A program made the translations under genes and the position numbers. The notes under the pieces were generated by a model, which was not told where the DNA came from, made no database searches, and saw only the letters and a list, made by a program, of their open reading frames with translations. A stretch of DNA of 64,000 nt from a virus, in IMG/VR virus record IMGVR_UViG_3300021960_000046, positions 22,740-86,739 of that record; one strand, 5' to 3'. Shown one piece after another: positions 15,700 through 24,415 of the stretch (positions within the stretch are counted from its first letter, which is position 1; each line of letters begins with the position of its first letter).

Positions 15700-16479
15700 C
15701 TAATTTATTGTATTTTTTCGCTCAATATCGTCTTCCGAGCAGTCCGTTCCATACTGGATTTCGATAATTTTAAGTGGTATATGTTCTTCATTACATAACT
15801 GGTGCCATTCACCTCTCTCTATATGTAAGTTATCAAACATTTTATACTCACCTAGTAGTTCTAAATCTGTGTTACTATTGATTGTATAGACGGTGGCCAC
15901 ACCTTTACTGATAAACCAATGTTCTGACCTATCTTTATGTTTTTGCATAGATAGTCTTTCGCCAGGCATTACAACTAATTCTTTTACTTTAACTACATTG
16001 AGTTCATTATGTATAACTCTATAATATCCCCACGGTCTTTCGGTCTGGTTTGTAGCCCATTTCTCTAAAATGCTTGATGAGGAGTTACGCTTCTCCGTAC
16101 CTCCTACACCAAAAGCAAAGGTAATCCAGTCATCTGATTGGAAATACTTCTCTTCAGGTATGTTCTCGGCAGTTCTATCACCACCATTGGCAAAGATAAT
16201 GTGTGCTTTAGGGTAAAATCTTTTGACTTTTAGAATACACTCAATGGCCGTACCGTCCCAATCATCAAACGGTATTACATTGTGTACAAACGATAGGTTT
16301 TCTACAACCTTTTCTCGTTCATAGAAAGGCATAAAGTATTTGCCTTTCTTTTCTTTTAACCAATTGTCTGAGTTAAGTCCTACAATCAAATGGTCGCCTA
16401 AGGCGGCGGCACATTTCAGGTACTCTATATGTCCTGAATGTAAAGGGTCAAAACCGCCAGTTGCAATGACTACTTTCAT
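15700..16479 (-). CDS. cytidylyltransferase-like domain fused to a mannose-6-P isomerase-type cupin
   Basis: 259 residues. Residues 1-135 form a nucleotidyltransferase of the GCT/HldE-C type: GGFDPLHSGH (H14 and H17 are the HxGH nucleotide site) and a FANGGDR segment. Residues about 150-250 form a type II mannose-6-phosphate isomerase-like cupin (RPWGYYRV, MPGERLSMQKHKDRSEHW, EWHQL). The two parts suggest a sugar-nucleotide activating and isomerising enzyme for surface sugar or lipid head groups. I know each domain separately, not this fusion as a standard enzyme. It overlaps mazG by 4 nt and ends at a terminator. Confidence 0.85.
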   Translation of the reverse strand: MKVVIATGGFDPLHSGHIEYLKCAAALGDHLIVGLNSDNWLKEKKGKYFMPFYEREKVVENLSFVHNVIPFDDWDGTAIECILKVKRFYPKAHIIFANGGDRTAENIPEEKYFQSDDWITFAFGVGGTEKRNSSSSILEKWATNQTERPWGYYRVIHNELNVVKVKELVVMPGERLSMQKHKDRSEHWFISKGVATVYTINSNTDLELLGEYKMFDNLHIERGEWHQLCNEEHIPLKIIEIQYGTDCSEDDIERKNTIN

Positions 16480-16799
16480 CTATTGTCACCATTGCCACCG
16501 ATAACACCTCGGTTCATTCGGTCTTGTAATTTAACTATATTGTTGTCAGCAATAGTTTGGAGGTCGCAGCCAATATCATCAGCCAATACAGCGATATACC
16601 ACAGGCAATCGCCAATTTCAGCGGATATCTCTTTACGATAATCTTTATTCTTCTCATATCCATCTCTTATTAATTTTTTAACTTTGTTCGCCACTTCGCC
16701 TGCTTCACCGGCAAGTCCTAACGCTGGATATAAAATCTGGTGTTTCTTGTCGTAGATAGCCGTTGTCTTGGCCATTTCTTGGTACTCATTGAAATTCAT
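16476..16799 (-). CDS. mazG: MazG-like nucleotide pyrophosphohydrolase
   Basis: 107 residues, single-domain MazG size. Contains GLAGEAGEVANKVKKLIRDG and EISAEIGDCLWYIAVLAD, which supply the ExxE and ExxD metal ligands of the all-alpha NTP pyrophosphatase fold. Phage MazG proteins hydrolyse noncanonical or host nucleotides and may affect (p)ppGpp or recycle host DNA; mazG is common in marine T4-like phages. Overlaps the next gene by 4 nt (ATGA). Confidence 0.95.
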   Translation of the reverse strand: MNFNEYQEMAKTTAIYDKKHQILYPALGLAGEAGEVANKVKKLIRDGYEKNKDYRKEISAEIGDCLWYIAVLADDIGCDLQTIADNNIVKLQDRMNRGVIGGNGDNR

Positions 16800-16811
16800 T
16801 TCTATTTAGTC

Positions 16812-17375
16812 CTAATTTGTTTTATACACATAACCCTCAGAAAGACCTAATTCTTTCCATGTACGATTACTTTCTTGTATATTTAAATCCGGATACACGC
16901 CATTGATTTTGTGGTATTCATCAACAAACTCTTTCTCTACCGTGTGAAAATCAATAGGTATCTCCTTCTTGTATTTCTTACCATTGAATGTTGGTATCTC
17001 TACTTCAACAATCGGCAGTAGTAAAAAATAGACTTCTAACCTATTACCAGCAAGCAATTCTTGTTTCATATACTTACAGATTGCATAATTTCTCATACTC
17101 TCTGTCTTGCCAATATCGCCTCTGAAATAAGCCGAGATGGTCGCTTCGATACCGCCTTTGTCTTGCGAGCCACCAATCTTTACTATTTTACTATTGTTAG
17201 TTAAAATGTAAAGTCTTCCTCTTGGATTCTTTCTGTATTCTTTTAAACAAGTGGTGTTTAATGATAACTTATTGTCGTTAAGGAATATCTCACCTAGTTT
17301 GACCCATTGAGATAAATCTAAACCATCAATAGAAGTTACTTCTTTGTAACCTAGCATTTCAGCTATCTTGTTCAT
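16812..17375 (-). CDS. GIY-YIG-like domain protein paired with a DUF4338-like gene
   Basis: 187 residues. Around residues 52-90 the pattern RGRLYILTNNSKIVKIGGSQDKGG followed by a helix with ISAYFRG resembles the core of GIY-YIG/T5orf172-like domains (YIL ... VKIG ... Arg/Tyr). It lacks an obvious catalytic Glu in the usual place, though PTVEKEF- and E-rich helices follow, so nuclease activity is uncertain. It overlaps the stop of the DUF4338-like gene by 1 nt (TAATG), so both proteins are probably made together. A restriction-like or DNA-modification role is an inference. Confidence 0.55.
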   Translation of the reverse strand: MNKIAEMLGYKEVTSIDGLDLSQWVKLGEIFLNDNKLSLNTTCLKEYRKNPRGRLYILTNNSKIVKIGGSQDKGGIEATISAYFRGDIGKTESMRNYAICKYMKQELLAGNRLEVYFLLLPIVEVEIPTFNGKKYKKEIPIDFHTVEKEFVDEYHKINGVYPDLNIQESNRTWKELGLSEGYVYKTN

Positions 17376-18679
17376 TATCTTCCTACTTGCGACAGATACT
17401 TAGATTTACATTCTTCCCAACTCATATAGATAATATCATCATAGAAATGGCTTTCGGTTGAAACTCTATCTTGTTTCTTTAAAGACGCCAATCTCTTCTT
17501 AGCGTATTTGTTTTTCCATATCTCTGTTAATGCTTCTACTGAATTGTCAAACTTTCTAACTAACTTGTCTTCTTTAATTTCTTCTCTTAAAAATTCGTTT
17601 GTGTTATTAAATAATTCACCAAAGTAAATACCTCTAGCGTGTTCTGATTTAATTAACTTTTTATCAATACCTAATTTGTTATAGGTAAATGTTAAACTTC
17701 TATTTCTATGGTCTCTTTTATGAGGTTGACCACTATCTTTCTTTGCAACATACCATTCAAAGAATTTATATGTGTGGTTTTTCATCAACCATTGTTGAAT
17801 AAGTTTCTGTGTTGGTTTTTCTGGTTCAAATGAAACTGAACCTGCTGTCCAACCCATTTTCTTCCAACCAAATAATCTATCGTATTGTGATAATGGTATT
17901 TCTTTTGTCTTACCATATAGTGATGTTGTTGTAACACCCACAAGTTTATCTTTGTATTGTGCTTCCCAAGTTTTCTCTACCGTATCTGATAAACATAATA
18001 GAGCAAGTAGTTTACCACCTACTAGATTATAACCTAATGGTTGAATAGGTACAATCGTACTACCAATACAAGTATGATTAATCATTCGTTGAGTTTTAGC
18101 TTCTCGTTCCCAACCAATGTGTTTATCTCTTGGTGTTAAATCTAAGAAGTCTGAGGACATACAAGTTACACCAAGAAATTTGCCTGTCTTCTTATCTCTA
18201 ATTAAAAAGTTTAGATTTCTACCAATGTTACTATTGTTTTTCATTGTAGAAAGGAAAGTTCTTAGACCATTCCAAACGGCAGGACCTTGTGCGTTAGTAG
18301 CCTTAGATAATGTTTCGTTAGTGTCTGTGTAAACTAACTCAGGTTCTAAATCAATATATTCTTCGGGGTCTTCTGGCAACCAGAAGTTATTTTTAATCTC
18401 TTGTAGTAATTGACCTTGTGCTGGGTCTTTTAATGTTTTGCCTGTATCATCAAAAAAACTATTAGTTTCAACCGTAGGATATTTGTGTTGTACTTCACAC
18501 CATTTCTGATACAAAGTATATTCTTTTACATCCATAGCAGAAACAAAGGTCAAGTCTTTAATAACTTGCGCCTTTAATTTTTCTGTATCTACATCTGGCA
18601 CTTTGTCTAATGGATTGTTATCTGACCAACTTTGCCATTGGTCGTCAATCGACATGCCTTTTTTCCACGAATAACTCAT
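17375..18679 (-). CDS. DUF4338 (DruA-like) family protein, copy 2
   Basis: 434 residues. The central region (about 155-290) matches DUF4338 better than copy 1: KFLGVTCMSSD, LTPRDKHIGWEREAK, IVPIQPLGYNLVGGKLLALL, a W..QYKDKLVGVTTTSLYG strand and a YDRLFGWKKMGWTAG segment. It shares a basic C-terminal helix (KYAKKRLASLKKQ) with copy 1. DUF4338 includes DruA of Druantia; the function here is unknown. Its downstream partner is a GIY-YIG-like protein. The -10 of its promoter overlaps the ribosome site, so the mRNA may be leaderless. Confidence 0.7.
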   Translation of the reverse strand: MSYSWKKGMSIDDQWQSWSDNNPLDKVPDVDTEKLKAQVIKDLTFVSAMDVKEYTLYQKWCEVQHKYPTVETNSFFDDTGKTLKDPAQGQLLQEIKNNFWLPEDPEEYIDLEPELVYTDTNETLSKATNAQGPAVWNGLRTFLSTMKNNSNIGRNLNFLIRDKKTGKFLGVTCMSSDFLDLTPRDKHIGWEREAKTQRMINHTCIGSTIVPIQPLGYNLVGGKLLALLCLSDTVEKTWEAQYKDKLVGVTTTSLYGKTKEIPLSQYDRLFGWKKMGWTAGSVSFEPEKPTQKLIQQWLMKNHTYKFFEWYVAKKDSGQPHKRDHRNRSLTFTYNKLGIDKKLIKSEHARGIYFGELFNNTNEFLREEIKEDKLVRKFDNSVEALTEIWKNKYAKKRLASLKKQDRVSTESHFYDDIIYMSWEECKSKYLSQVGR

Positions 18680-18686
18680 AATGTAT

Positions 18687-18715
18687 ATCCTAAACTAAAA
18701 TTCTTAAAATGTCAA
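18687..18715 (-). promoter_or_regulatory. sigma70-like promoter at the start of the DUF4338-like gene
   Basis: Minus strand: -35 TTGACA at 18715-18710, 17 bp spacer, -10 TAGGAT at 18692-18687. The expected start (about 18680) is one base from the ATG at 18679, which would give a leaderless transcript. TAGGAT could alternatively serve only as a ribosome site for read-through mRNA. Confidence 0.5.
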
Positions 18716-18718
18716 GTC

Positions 18719-19297
18719 TCAAACGAAATTGCAATTAATTATAATACGGTTCTTATGTTTTGTTGGTGATTGGCCTGTATGCATATTGAGGCCATTGAAT
18801 ATGAATAGTCTGTTTGCCTTAGGAGATACTCTTTTTATCTCTGTAAAATCTTCTGGTTTATATGTGTACATAGGGTCTTCTTCATATTTCTTATCATATA
18901 ATTCATCATAAACAATAGTATCACCATCACTATCATTTACATAATAGATTACTGACCAATGGTTTTTATTAGGCATATCAACATGTGGTTCGTGTGTCTT
19001 TTCTTTGTGGCTGTACATAGTCATATCAGCTCTTGCTCTTATGACTTCTTTTGCACCTATTGTGTCTATACAATCATAGAAGAATGGTGTAAAGAATTTA
19101 CCATATGGAGAATTGTTATCTAACATATGAAAAAAACCATAACTAGTTAGTTCATCTGTTTTTATCATCTCACTAGGCAAAGATATATTACTCTTATAGA
19201 ACCATGGAAACATATCACCTTCGAGTATTCTCTTTATCTCGTTATGATATGTTGGTTTTAAAAAGTTATCTATGACTTTAATATAATTCTTTTCCAT
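18719..19297 (-). CDS. 2OG-Fe(II) oxygenase-like protein (HxD type), no. 2
   Basis: 192 residues. Belongs to the shorter FPWFY subgroup: MFPWFYK near residue 29, PHVDM (H105-x-D107) as the first two Fe ligands, distal His in LNMHTG (H173) and NRIIINCN (R184) for 2-oxoglutarate. Between them lies the conserved IYYVNDSDGDT hairpin. The substrate is unknown. It overlaps the following small gene by 28 nt. Confidence 0.85.
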   Translation of the reverse strand: MEKNYIKVIDNFLKPTYHNEIKRILEGDMFPWFYKSNISLPSEMIKTDELTSYGFFHMLDNNSPYGKFFTPFFYDCIDTIGAKEVIRARADMTMYSHKEKTHEPHVDMPNKNHWSVIYYVNDSDGDTIVYDELYDKKYEEDPMYTYKPEDFTEIKRVSPKANRLFIFNGLNMHTGQSPTKHKNRIIINCNFV

Positions 19298-19455
19298 TGT
19301 TTAAATCTTTCAGTATTCTTGGTACCCACATATTGTTCACCTGTTTCCATATCAACTATTTTCCATTTCTCAGGTACTCTTGTAAAGATTTCTAAACTCA
19401 TAGGTCTGTTTAGTACATCTACCTCTTTACCATCTTTAAGCTTGCGTTTTGCCAT
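19270..19455 (-). CDS. small basic protein between def and an oxygenase
   Basis: 61 residues, MAKRKLKDGKEVDVLNRPMSLEIF and a Trp/Lys-rich end. It overlaps the def gene by 20 nt at its start and the next oxygenase by 28 nt at its end. The ribosome site is weak, so translation is likely coupled to def. No domain is recognised. Confidence 0.6.
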   Translation of the reverse strand: MAKRKLKDGKEVDVLNRPMSLEIFTRVPEKWKIVDMETGEQYVGTKNTERFKQWKRIILKS

Positions 19456-19996
19456 ATTTCTTTGCCAGTTCTATCTGTTTCATGGCCTTCTTTCTAGCCA
19501 GGTCTAATTTTAACTTTGACATTCCCTCAGTAAACACTCTACCAATCGTATGGTCATATTCATGTTGGAATATTCTACTCATCATACCATCTAAATGGCC
19601 TTCTTTTAAATCACCATTTTCATCTTCGTATTTTACCACTACTTTTCTTGGTCTTTTAATTGATAAGAATAAGAATGGAAAAGTTAGACAACCTTCTTTA
19701 AACATTACCTGTTCCTCACTTGAAGAAATAATCATAGGATTAAAACAAGTTAATTCTAATCCTCTTTCTATCTGTGGGTGTCCACCTAAAACAAACATAT
19801 TGAAAGGCAATCCAACTTGATTGCATGTTAGACCAATGCCACCATATTTTTTCATAGTTGCAAACATAGCCTCTTTTAATTCGTGTCTATCTTTAAATCC
19901 ATGTTCTGATAACATATCATCTTTAAATGGTGCAATAGCACTCAAAACTCTGGGGTCTGTAGGCGGTATTAACTTTAGTTCTTTTACTTCACTCAT
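19436..19996 (-). CDS. def: peptide deformylase
   Basis: 186 residues. All three deformylase motifs are present: GIGLTCNQ at 53-60 (GxGLAAxQ, one Ala replaced by Thr-Cys), EGCLT at 101-105 with metal ligand C103, and QHEYDH at 144-149 with the two His ligands and catalytic Glu. It removes the N-formyl group from new proteins. Phage deformylases are frequent in marine T4-like phages. Overlaps the upstream oxygenase by 4 nt. Confidence 0.97.
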   Translation of the reverse strand: MSEVKELKLIPPTDPRVLSAIAPFKDDMLSEHGFKDRHELKEAMFATMKKYGGIGLTCNQVGLPFNMFVLGGHPQIERGLELTCFNPMIISSSEEQVMFKEGCLTFPFLFLSIKRPRKVVVKYEDENGDLKEGHLDGMMSRIFQHEYDHTIGRVFTEGMSKLKLDLARKKAMKQIELAKKYGKTQA

Positions 19997-20559
19997 GTAA
20001 TTATCCTTCTGTAATTGTAAGCAATGCTAATTCTTGGTTCATCTGAGTTGTGCATTGTTACTGCATGTTTTAAATGACTTCTAAAAATAATCAATTTACA
20101 ATCCTCTGATTTATAAGAAACTTGTGTTGGTCCGTCTGCATAAATCATATCAGTATGTGGATTATCAAATGACACCTTTGTATTCTCATCACCTGCCTTT
20201 AATATGAATATTGCTGATACCATATTCATTGCATGGTGGTGGTACTCTTGGTAGTCACCTCTCTTGTATATATTAAACCAAGATTGTTCTTTTGATAAAT
20301 CACCAAACAAAAATTGTAATTCATTTGTATAGTCTTTTACTCTTTCATCAACCCATTTATTAAGTTCTTTAAAGTCATTATCGGTGTTTAAATCATATTT
20401 GTTAATTGTATTATATACATCTGATTGCCAAAACTCACCACCCTTTTCAATCTTACTTTGTATTTCAAAACATTTGTCTTGTAATTTTTTTATATAACTT
20501 TTATCACCATCATAAAAAGTATATGCGATTGTCTGAGGAAACCACTTCTCTATAATCAT
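19993..20559 (-). CDS. 2OG-Fe(II) oxygenase-like protein (PF13759-like), no. 3
   Basis: 188 residues. SWFNIYKRGDYQEYHHHA (H107-H109), an MVSAIFILKAG strand, then LIIFRSHLKHAV (H165) and PRISIAYNY (R176). Same architecture as no. 1. It sits between gene 46 and def with 4-nt overlaps on both sides, so it is translationally coupled to gene 46. Confidence 0.83.
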   Translation of the reverse strand: MIIEKWFPQTIAYTFYDGDKSYIKKLQDKCFEIQSKIEKGGEFWQSDVYNTINKYDLNTDNDFKELNKWVDERVKDYTNELQFLFGDLSKEQSWFNIYKRGDYQEYHHHAMNMVSAIFILKAGDENTKVSFDNPHTDMIYADGPTQVSYKSEDCKLIIFRSHLKHAVTMHNSDEPRISIAYNYRRIIT

Positions 20560-22271
20560 GCTGGTTGTAACCTCGTAAAGTTTTTATATTTCTCATACTT
20601 AATAATATTAGAAAATTTATCAAAAAGAATATCACCTTTATGTGATATAATAAAGATATTTTCTTTTTCTAATGCTTTAATAATTTTAAAGAAATCATCT
20701 GTGCCTTGGCCATCTAAACTACTATCAAAGATTTCATCTAGTATTAATAGATTAGTATTGGTACTATTTTTCATACGAGCAATGTCTCGCCATGTAAATA
20801 ACAAAGCAAGGTCAATTCTCATCTTTTCACCTTCACTAAAATTATTATAGTTAAAGGTATCTCTAAATCTACTTTTTACCGTTTCATTAAACTCTTCATC
20901 TAAATGGAAAGATACAAAGAAATCCATTTGTTGTAAATACTTGTTGATTAAAGTATTCATAATAGGTACATACTTACGAATAATCTGCGCCTTAGCACCT
21001 TTGTCATTTAAGATTTCTCTTAATACATCTACATATGATTTTTCTTCTTGTACATCTGTTAAATGACTTTCTGCCAGACCTAATTCAGCCGACATATCTT
21101 CTAATGATTTTTTAATACTTTCAATGTCAACACTTCTATTAGAAGATTGTCTTAACTCTTCATGTATCTGGTCACTATAGTTTTTTAAACTATCAAGTGA
21201 AGTATTAATCTTTGCAACCTCTACACTCATCTCATTTATCTTAGATGATATTTTTGAGAATTCGGTTACTCGTTCTTCCTGTTTAGTAATCTCTTTTACC
21301 AAGTCTAACATGCCTATTTCTAACTTGTCAATGATTTTTGTTTCTGAGTTACACTTGTCACCTTTAAAATGTTCGTCTATTGGTTGTGTACAAGTAGGAC
21401 AATTATCATTATCTAAAAAGAATTGTAATGTCTTCTTATGTGAATTAAGATTAGTCTCAATCTTTGTTTCAATCTTTTGTAGTTCTCTTAATTTGGTATT
21501 AGTCTTTTCTTGTCCTTCTAGCTTGGATTTTGTTACGGCAATCTCTTCATTCAATTCTTGTAATTTTGTTTCAAATTCTATGGTTTTTTTGTTATATTCT
21601 TCTAGCTTATTTTGTTTAGCCGTCTGGATGTCATTTCCTTGCGCTTGGATGGTAGTTAGATACTTGGACTCTGTTTCGTACTTGGTCTTTATTAACTCCG
21701 CCTTATGACGCACCTCCGTCAATGTTTTTGTGAGGTCACTCTGTTGTGAACGCAAAATTAGGTCCATTAGGCCAAAAACTCTGATATCAAGTATCTCTTC
21801 AACAACTTCTCTTCGATATCGTGGTTTCATCTTCATAAACGGTTCGTATGATGAAGAACCTAGTATGACCACCTGAATGAATGAACGATAGTTCAACTTC
21901 ATAATATTCTGTTCTAAGTATTTTTGATAGTCTATGTTATTTGCGTCTTGGTTTAGTTGTTCACCATTACAAATAATGTCAAAGATATTTGGTTTAATGC
22001 CTCGTTTGACGGTATAGTTCTTTGTGCCTACTTGAAAGTCTACCTCAACCAATGCGTCTTGATTGTTGATAGTGTTTACCATCTGTTCTTTCTTAATGAT
22101 ACGAAATGGTTTATTGAATAATACAAAACATAAGGCGTCTAATAGTGTGGACTTACCACTACCATTAGTACCAACAATCAATGTTGTAGGTGACTTATCT
22201 AAATCTATCTCAATAGGAATATTACCACTAGATAGAAAGTTTTGATATCTAATTTTTTTGAATATTATCAT
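20556..22271 (-). CDS. 46: recombination nuclease ATPase subunit (T4 gp46, Rad50/SbcC-like)
   Basis: 571 residues (T4 560). Walker A GTNGSGKST at 34-42, two long coiled-coil arms around the zinc hook CPTC (291-294), ABC signature FSEGEKMRID and Walker B LLILDEIFDSSLD near the C-terminus. With gp47 it resects DNA ends for recombination-dependent replication and host DNA breakdown. Overlaps the flanking oxygenase genes at both ends (4 and 23 nt), so an oxygenase separates it from gene 47. Confidence 0.97.
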   Translation of the reverse strand: MIIFKKIRYQNFLSSGNIPIEIDLDKSPTTLIVGTNGSGKSTLLDALCFVLFNKPFRIIKKEQMVNTINNQDALVEVDFQVGTKNYTVKRGIKPNIFDIICNGEQLNQDANNIDYQKYLEQNIMKLNYRSFIQVVILGSSSYEPFMKMKPRYRREVVEEILDIRVFGLMDLILRSQQSDLTKTLTEVRHKAELIKTKYETESKYLTTIQAQGNDIQTAKQNKLEEYNKKTIEFETKLQELNEEIAVTKSKLEGQEKTNTKLRELQKIETKIETNLNSHKKTLQFFLDNDNCPTCTQPIDEHFKGDKCNSETKIIDKLEIGMLDLVKEITKQEERVTEFSKISSKINEMSVEVAKINTSLDSLKNYSDQIHEELRQSSNRSVDIESIKKSLEDMSAELGLAESHLTDVQEEKSYVDVLREILNDKGAKAQIIRKYVPIMNTLINKYLQQMDFFVSFHLDEEFNETVKSRFRDTFNYNNFSEGEKMRIDLALLFTWRDIARMKNSTNTNLLILDEIFDSSLDGQGTDDFFKIIKALEKENIFIISHKGDILFDKFSNIIKYEKYKNFTRLQPA

Positions 22272-22863
22272 TTATCATTCTCAAATTGCCTGATACGGTT
22301 ACTCTTTCTATATCAGATTTAAAAGGCATTACAAAATGTCTCAATTTTGCTGGAAATATAAACATATCTCCTGTTGCCGGAAAGTGTGCATGACTTGAAA
22401 CTACCCAATCGGAATCTTCACCATAAATAAAACTAATAGAACCAGGATCTGGACTATCTCCTTCATGTGCGTCTGCTTCTTTCTTCAATTCATCTGGCAC
22501 TTCTACAAATATAACAAAAGATAAGTCAGCACCATGTATATGTGCAGGATTAAAGTCACCACTTCTCATGTAATTAATCCATAGACCAACAGGTTCAAAT
22601 TGTTTAATCGACCTCTGTTTAAAATGTGCGTCAAACAAATTTGAATATGCGTCAAACTCTTGTTTAAAGTTATCATAAAACCATAAGGACGATTGTTCAT
22701 CAAAATAAAATTGTGACTTTAAATGACCTGCAAGTTTATGATTAAAACTTTGTTTGTTATTTCTAGCTATTGTACCATATTCTTTTAATTTGTCAAGTCT
22801 GGTTTGGTCTACTTTTGTTTGCATTAAAACAGGACCAAAGTAACTAGTTCTAACTGGTATCAT
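22249..22863 (-). CDS. 2OG-Fe(II) oxygenase-like protein (PF13759-like), no. 4
   Basis: 204 residues. GLWINYMRSGDFNPAHIHG (H108-x-H110), LSFVIFVEVP, then GDMFIFPAKLRHFV (H176) and ERVTVSGNL (R187). It is placed between genes 47 and 46, overlapping gene 46 by 23 nt and gene 47 by 4 nt. In T4 that spot holds small ORFs; here an oxygenase occupies it. Confidence 0.83.
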   Translation of the reverse strand: MIPVRTSYFGPVLMQTKVDQTRLDKLKEYGTIARNNKQSFNHKLAGHLKSQFYFDEQSSLWFYDNFKQEFDAYSNLFDAHFKQRSIKQFEPVGLWINYMRSGDFNPAHIHGADLSFVIFVEVPDELKKEADAHEGDSPDPGSISFIYGEDSDWVVSSHAHFPATGDMFIFPAKLRHFVMPFKSDIERVTVSGNLRMINDNIQKN

Positions 22864-23906
22864 TCACTTGCCTCTACATACAACTCTTTTGCAAATTGTT
22901 TTAGTTTTTGTTTATCTACATCTGTTTCTACTTGGTCAATATAATTATTTAAAAATGTTAATGTATCTTCACCTTGTTCTAAAATATCACCTCTGATACT
23001 AGCATTTAAATCTGTAGGGTCTTCAATGATTTGTAGTTCGTGTACATTGATTGCGTTATACATCTTCTCAACAAATCTATTGTACATATCATCATCTGTT
23101 TTTTGTGAGATGAATAGTTTGACATGTGTATTATCATATTCTGATAAATCAAATTGGTTATAATCTGTCTTCTTATCATCATAAACAATCTTTTTAAACA
23201 TTCTAAGTGGATTGGCCACTCGTTCTATTTCTCTTGTTTCTGTATCAAAGATATGAAAACCTTTAGGACATTTGTAGTCTGACCATGTCATTTCATATTG
23301 CGTACCTAGGTAGTGAATACGGCCGTCATCTGACTTTTTATGAAAGTGGCCAGATAATACTTTTTCAAACTTAATAAATTGTTCTTTCTCTAAACCATGT
23401 TCATTGATATGGCCTTTATGCATTTCGAAACCTTTAATCTCTAAATGCCCCATACAAATAGGCGATTGTGATTGGTCAATAGTATGAATACTATCATCTA
23501 AATTATCATCACAAATCCAAGGAAGAAATAAGATATCAAGTCCATCAAATGCGACTTCGGTTGCCTTAGTATAAATGGTGCAATTTTTGTTTAAGTTTAA
23601 ATTCTGTAATGCGTTTACTTCATTTGTATTCTTATAATATGTGTCGTGGTTGCCAATGATAACATGAGTGTCAATGTTTAGTTCTTCTAGCCTGTTCCAG
23701 AATACTTGTTTGAAATTGTGTGCTGTTTTGTGGTTGATAAACTTTCTTCTATCAACTACATCACCTAAGTGAATAAGTGTGGTGATATTGTTTTCTATTA
23801 GATATGGAAAAAACAAGTCATTATAAAACTTGTTCTGATATTCCATAAAAGCAGGACTATCGTTTCGCACCCCAAAATGGGTATCATTAAGTAAGGCTAT
23901 CTTCAA
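22860..23906 (-). CDS. 47: recombination nuclease (T4 gp47, Mre11/SbcD-like)
   Basis: 348 residues (T4 339). Calcineurin-like phosphoesterase motifs in order: LNDTHFGVRN (7-16), HLGDVVDRR, GNHD, and GHFHKK. Mn-dependent nuclease partner of gp46. Follows the no. 5 oxygenase gene by 11 nt and overlaps no. 4 by 4 nt. Confidence 0.96.
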   Translation of the reverse strand: MKIALLNDTHFGVRNDSPAFMEYQNKFYNDLFFPYLIENNITTLIHLGDVVDRRKFINHKTAHNFKQVFWNRLEELNIDTHVIIGNHDTYYKNTNEVNALQNLNLNKNCTIYTKATEVAFDGLDILFLPWICDDNLDDSIHTIDQSQSPICMGHLEIKGFEMHKGHINEHGLEKEQFIKFEKVLSGHFHKKSDDGRIHYLGTQYEMTWSDYKCPKGFHIFDTETREIERVANPLRMFKKIVYDDKKTDYNQFDLSEYDNTHVKLFISQKTDDDMYNRFVEKMYNAINVHELQIIEDPTDLNASIRGDILEQGEDTLTFLNNYIDQVETDVDKQKLKQFAKELYVEASE

Positions 23907-23917
23907 AGTTCACTCCG

Positions 23918-24415
23918 TTAATAATAATTTATATTGATGTTCATTCTACTGGCAGTATTTGTACATGTGGTACTTGAATGTGGCCTACTGCTATCGAATA
24001 GTAACAATCTATTCTTTACACTTTTTATTTTTGTACCGTCTTCTAATAAGGTATAACCATCATTTGAATTTATATAAAACAAAGCACCCTTATGTGGGAA
24101 GTCAAAATCAGTATGCATTCCGTGTTCAATAATTTCAGGTGTTGCTTGATATAAATTACATTTAATTCTAATAATTGCTTGTGCTTTAATTCTTCTTAGA
24201 ATAGGTTGTGTCAAACTGAAGTATTGACTACTTGGTTGATACGCCTGATACATCAAATGTGCCATATAAAAATGTGGTATATTTGACTTTACTTCTTTGA
24301 AAGGCAAAGCAACTTGTTCACCATAGAACCATGGAAAGTAACTACTTGTTAATTGACTTTCAATATGTTCAAAGTCTGCCTCTGTCAAGGCATTATCTAT
24401 TATTTCATATTGCAT
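23918..24415 (-). CDS. 2OG-Fe(II) oxygenase-like protein (HxD type), no. 5
   Basis: 165 residues, the shortest of the set. FPWFYGEQ near residue 27, MHTDF (H101-x-D103), LFYINSNDGYT, distal RPHSST (H146) and SRMNINI (R157). It is inserted between gene 55 (adjacent, no gap) and gene 47. Confidence 0.85.
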   Translation of the reverse strand: MQYEIIDNALTEADFEHIESQLTSSYFPWFYGEQVALPFKEVKSNIPHFYMAHLMYQAYQPSSQYFSLTQPILRRIKAQAIIRIKCNLYQATPEIIEHGMHTDFDFPHKGALFYINSNDGYTLLEDGTKIKSVKNRLLLFDSSRPHSSTTCTNTASRMNININYY

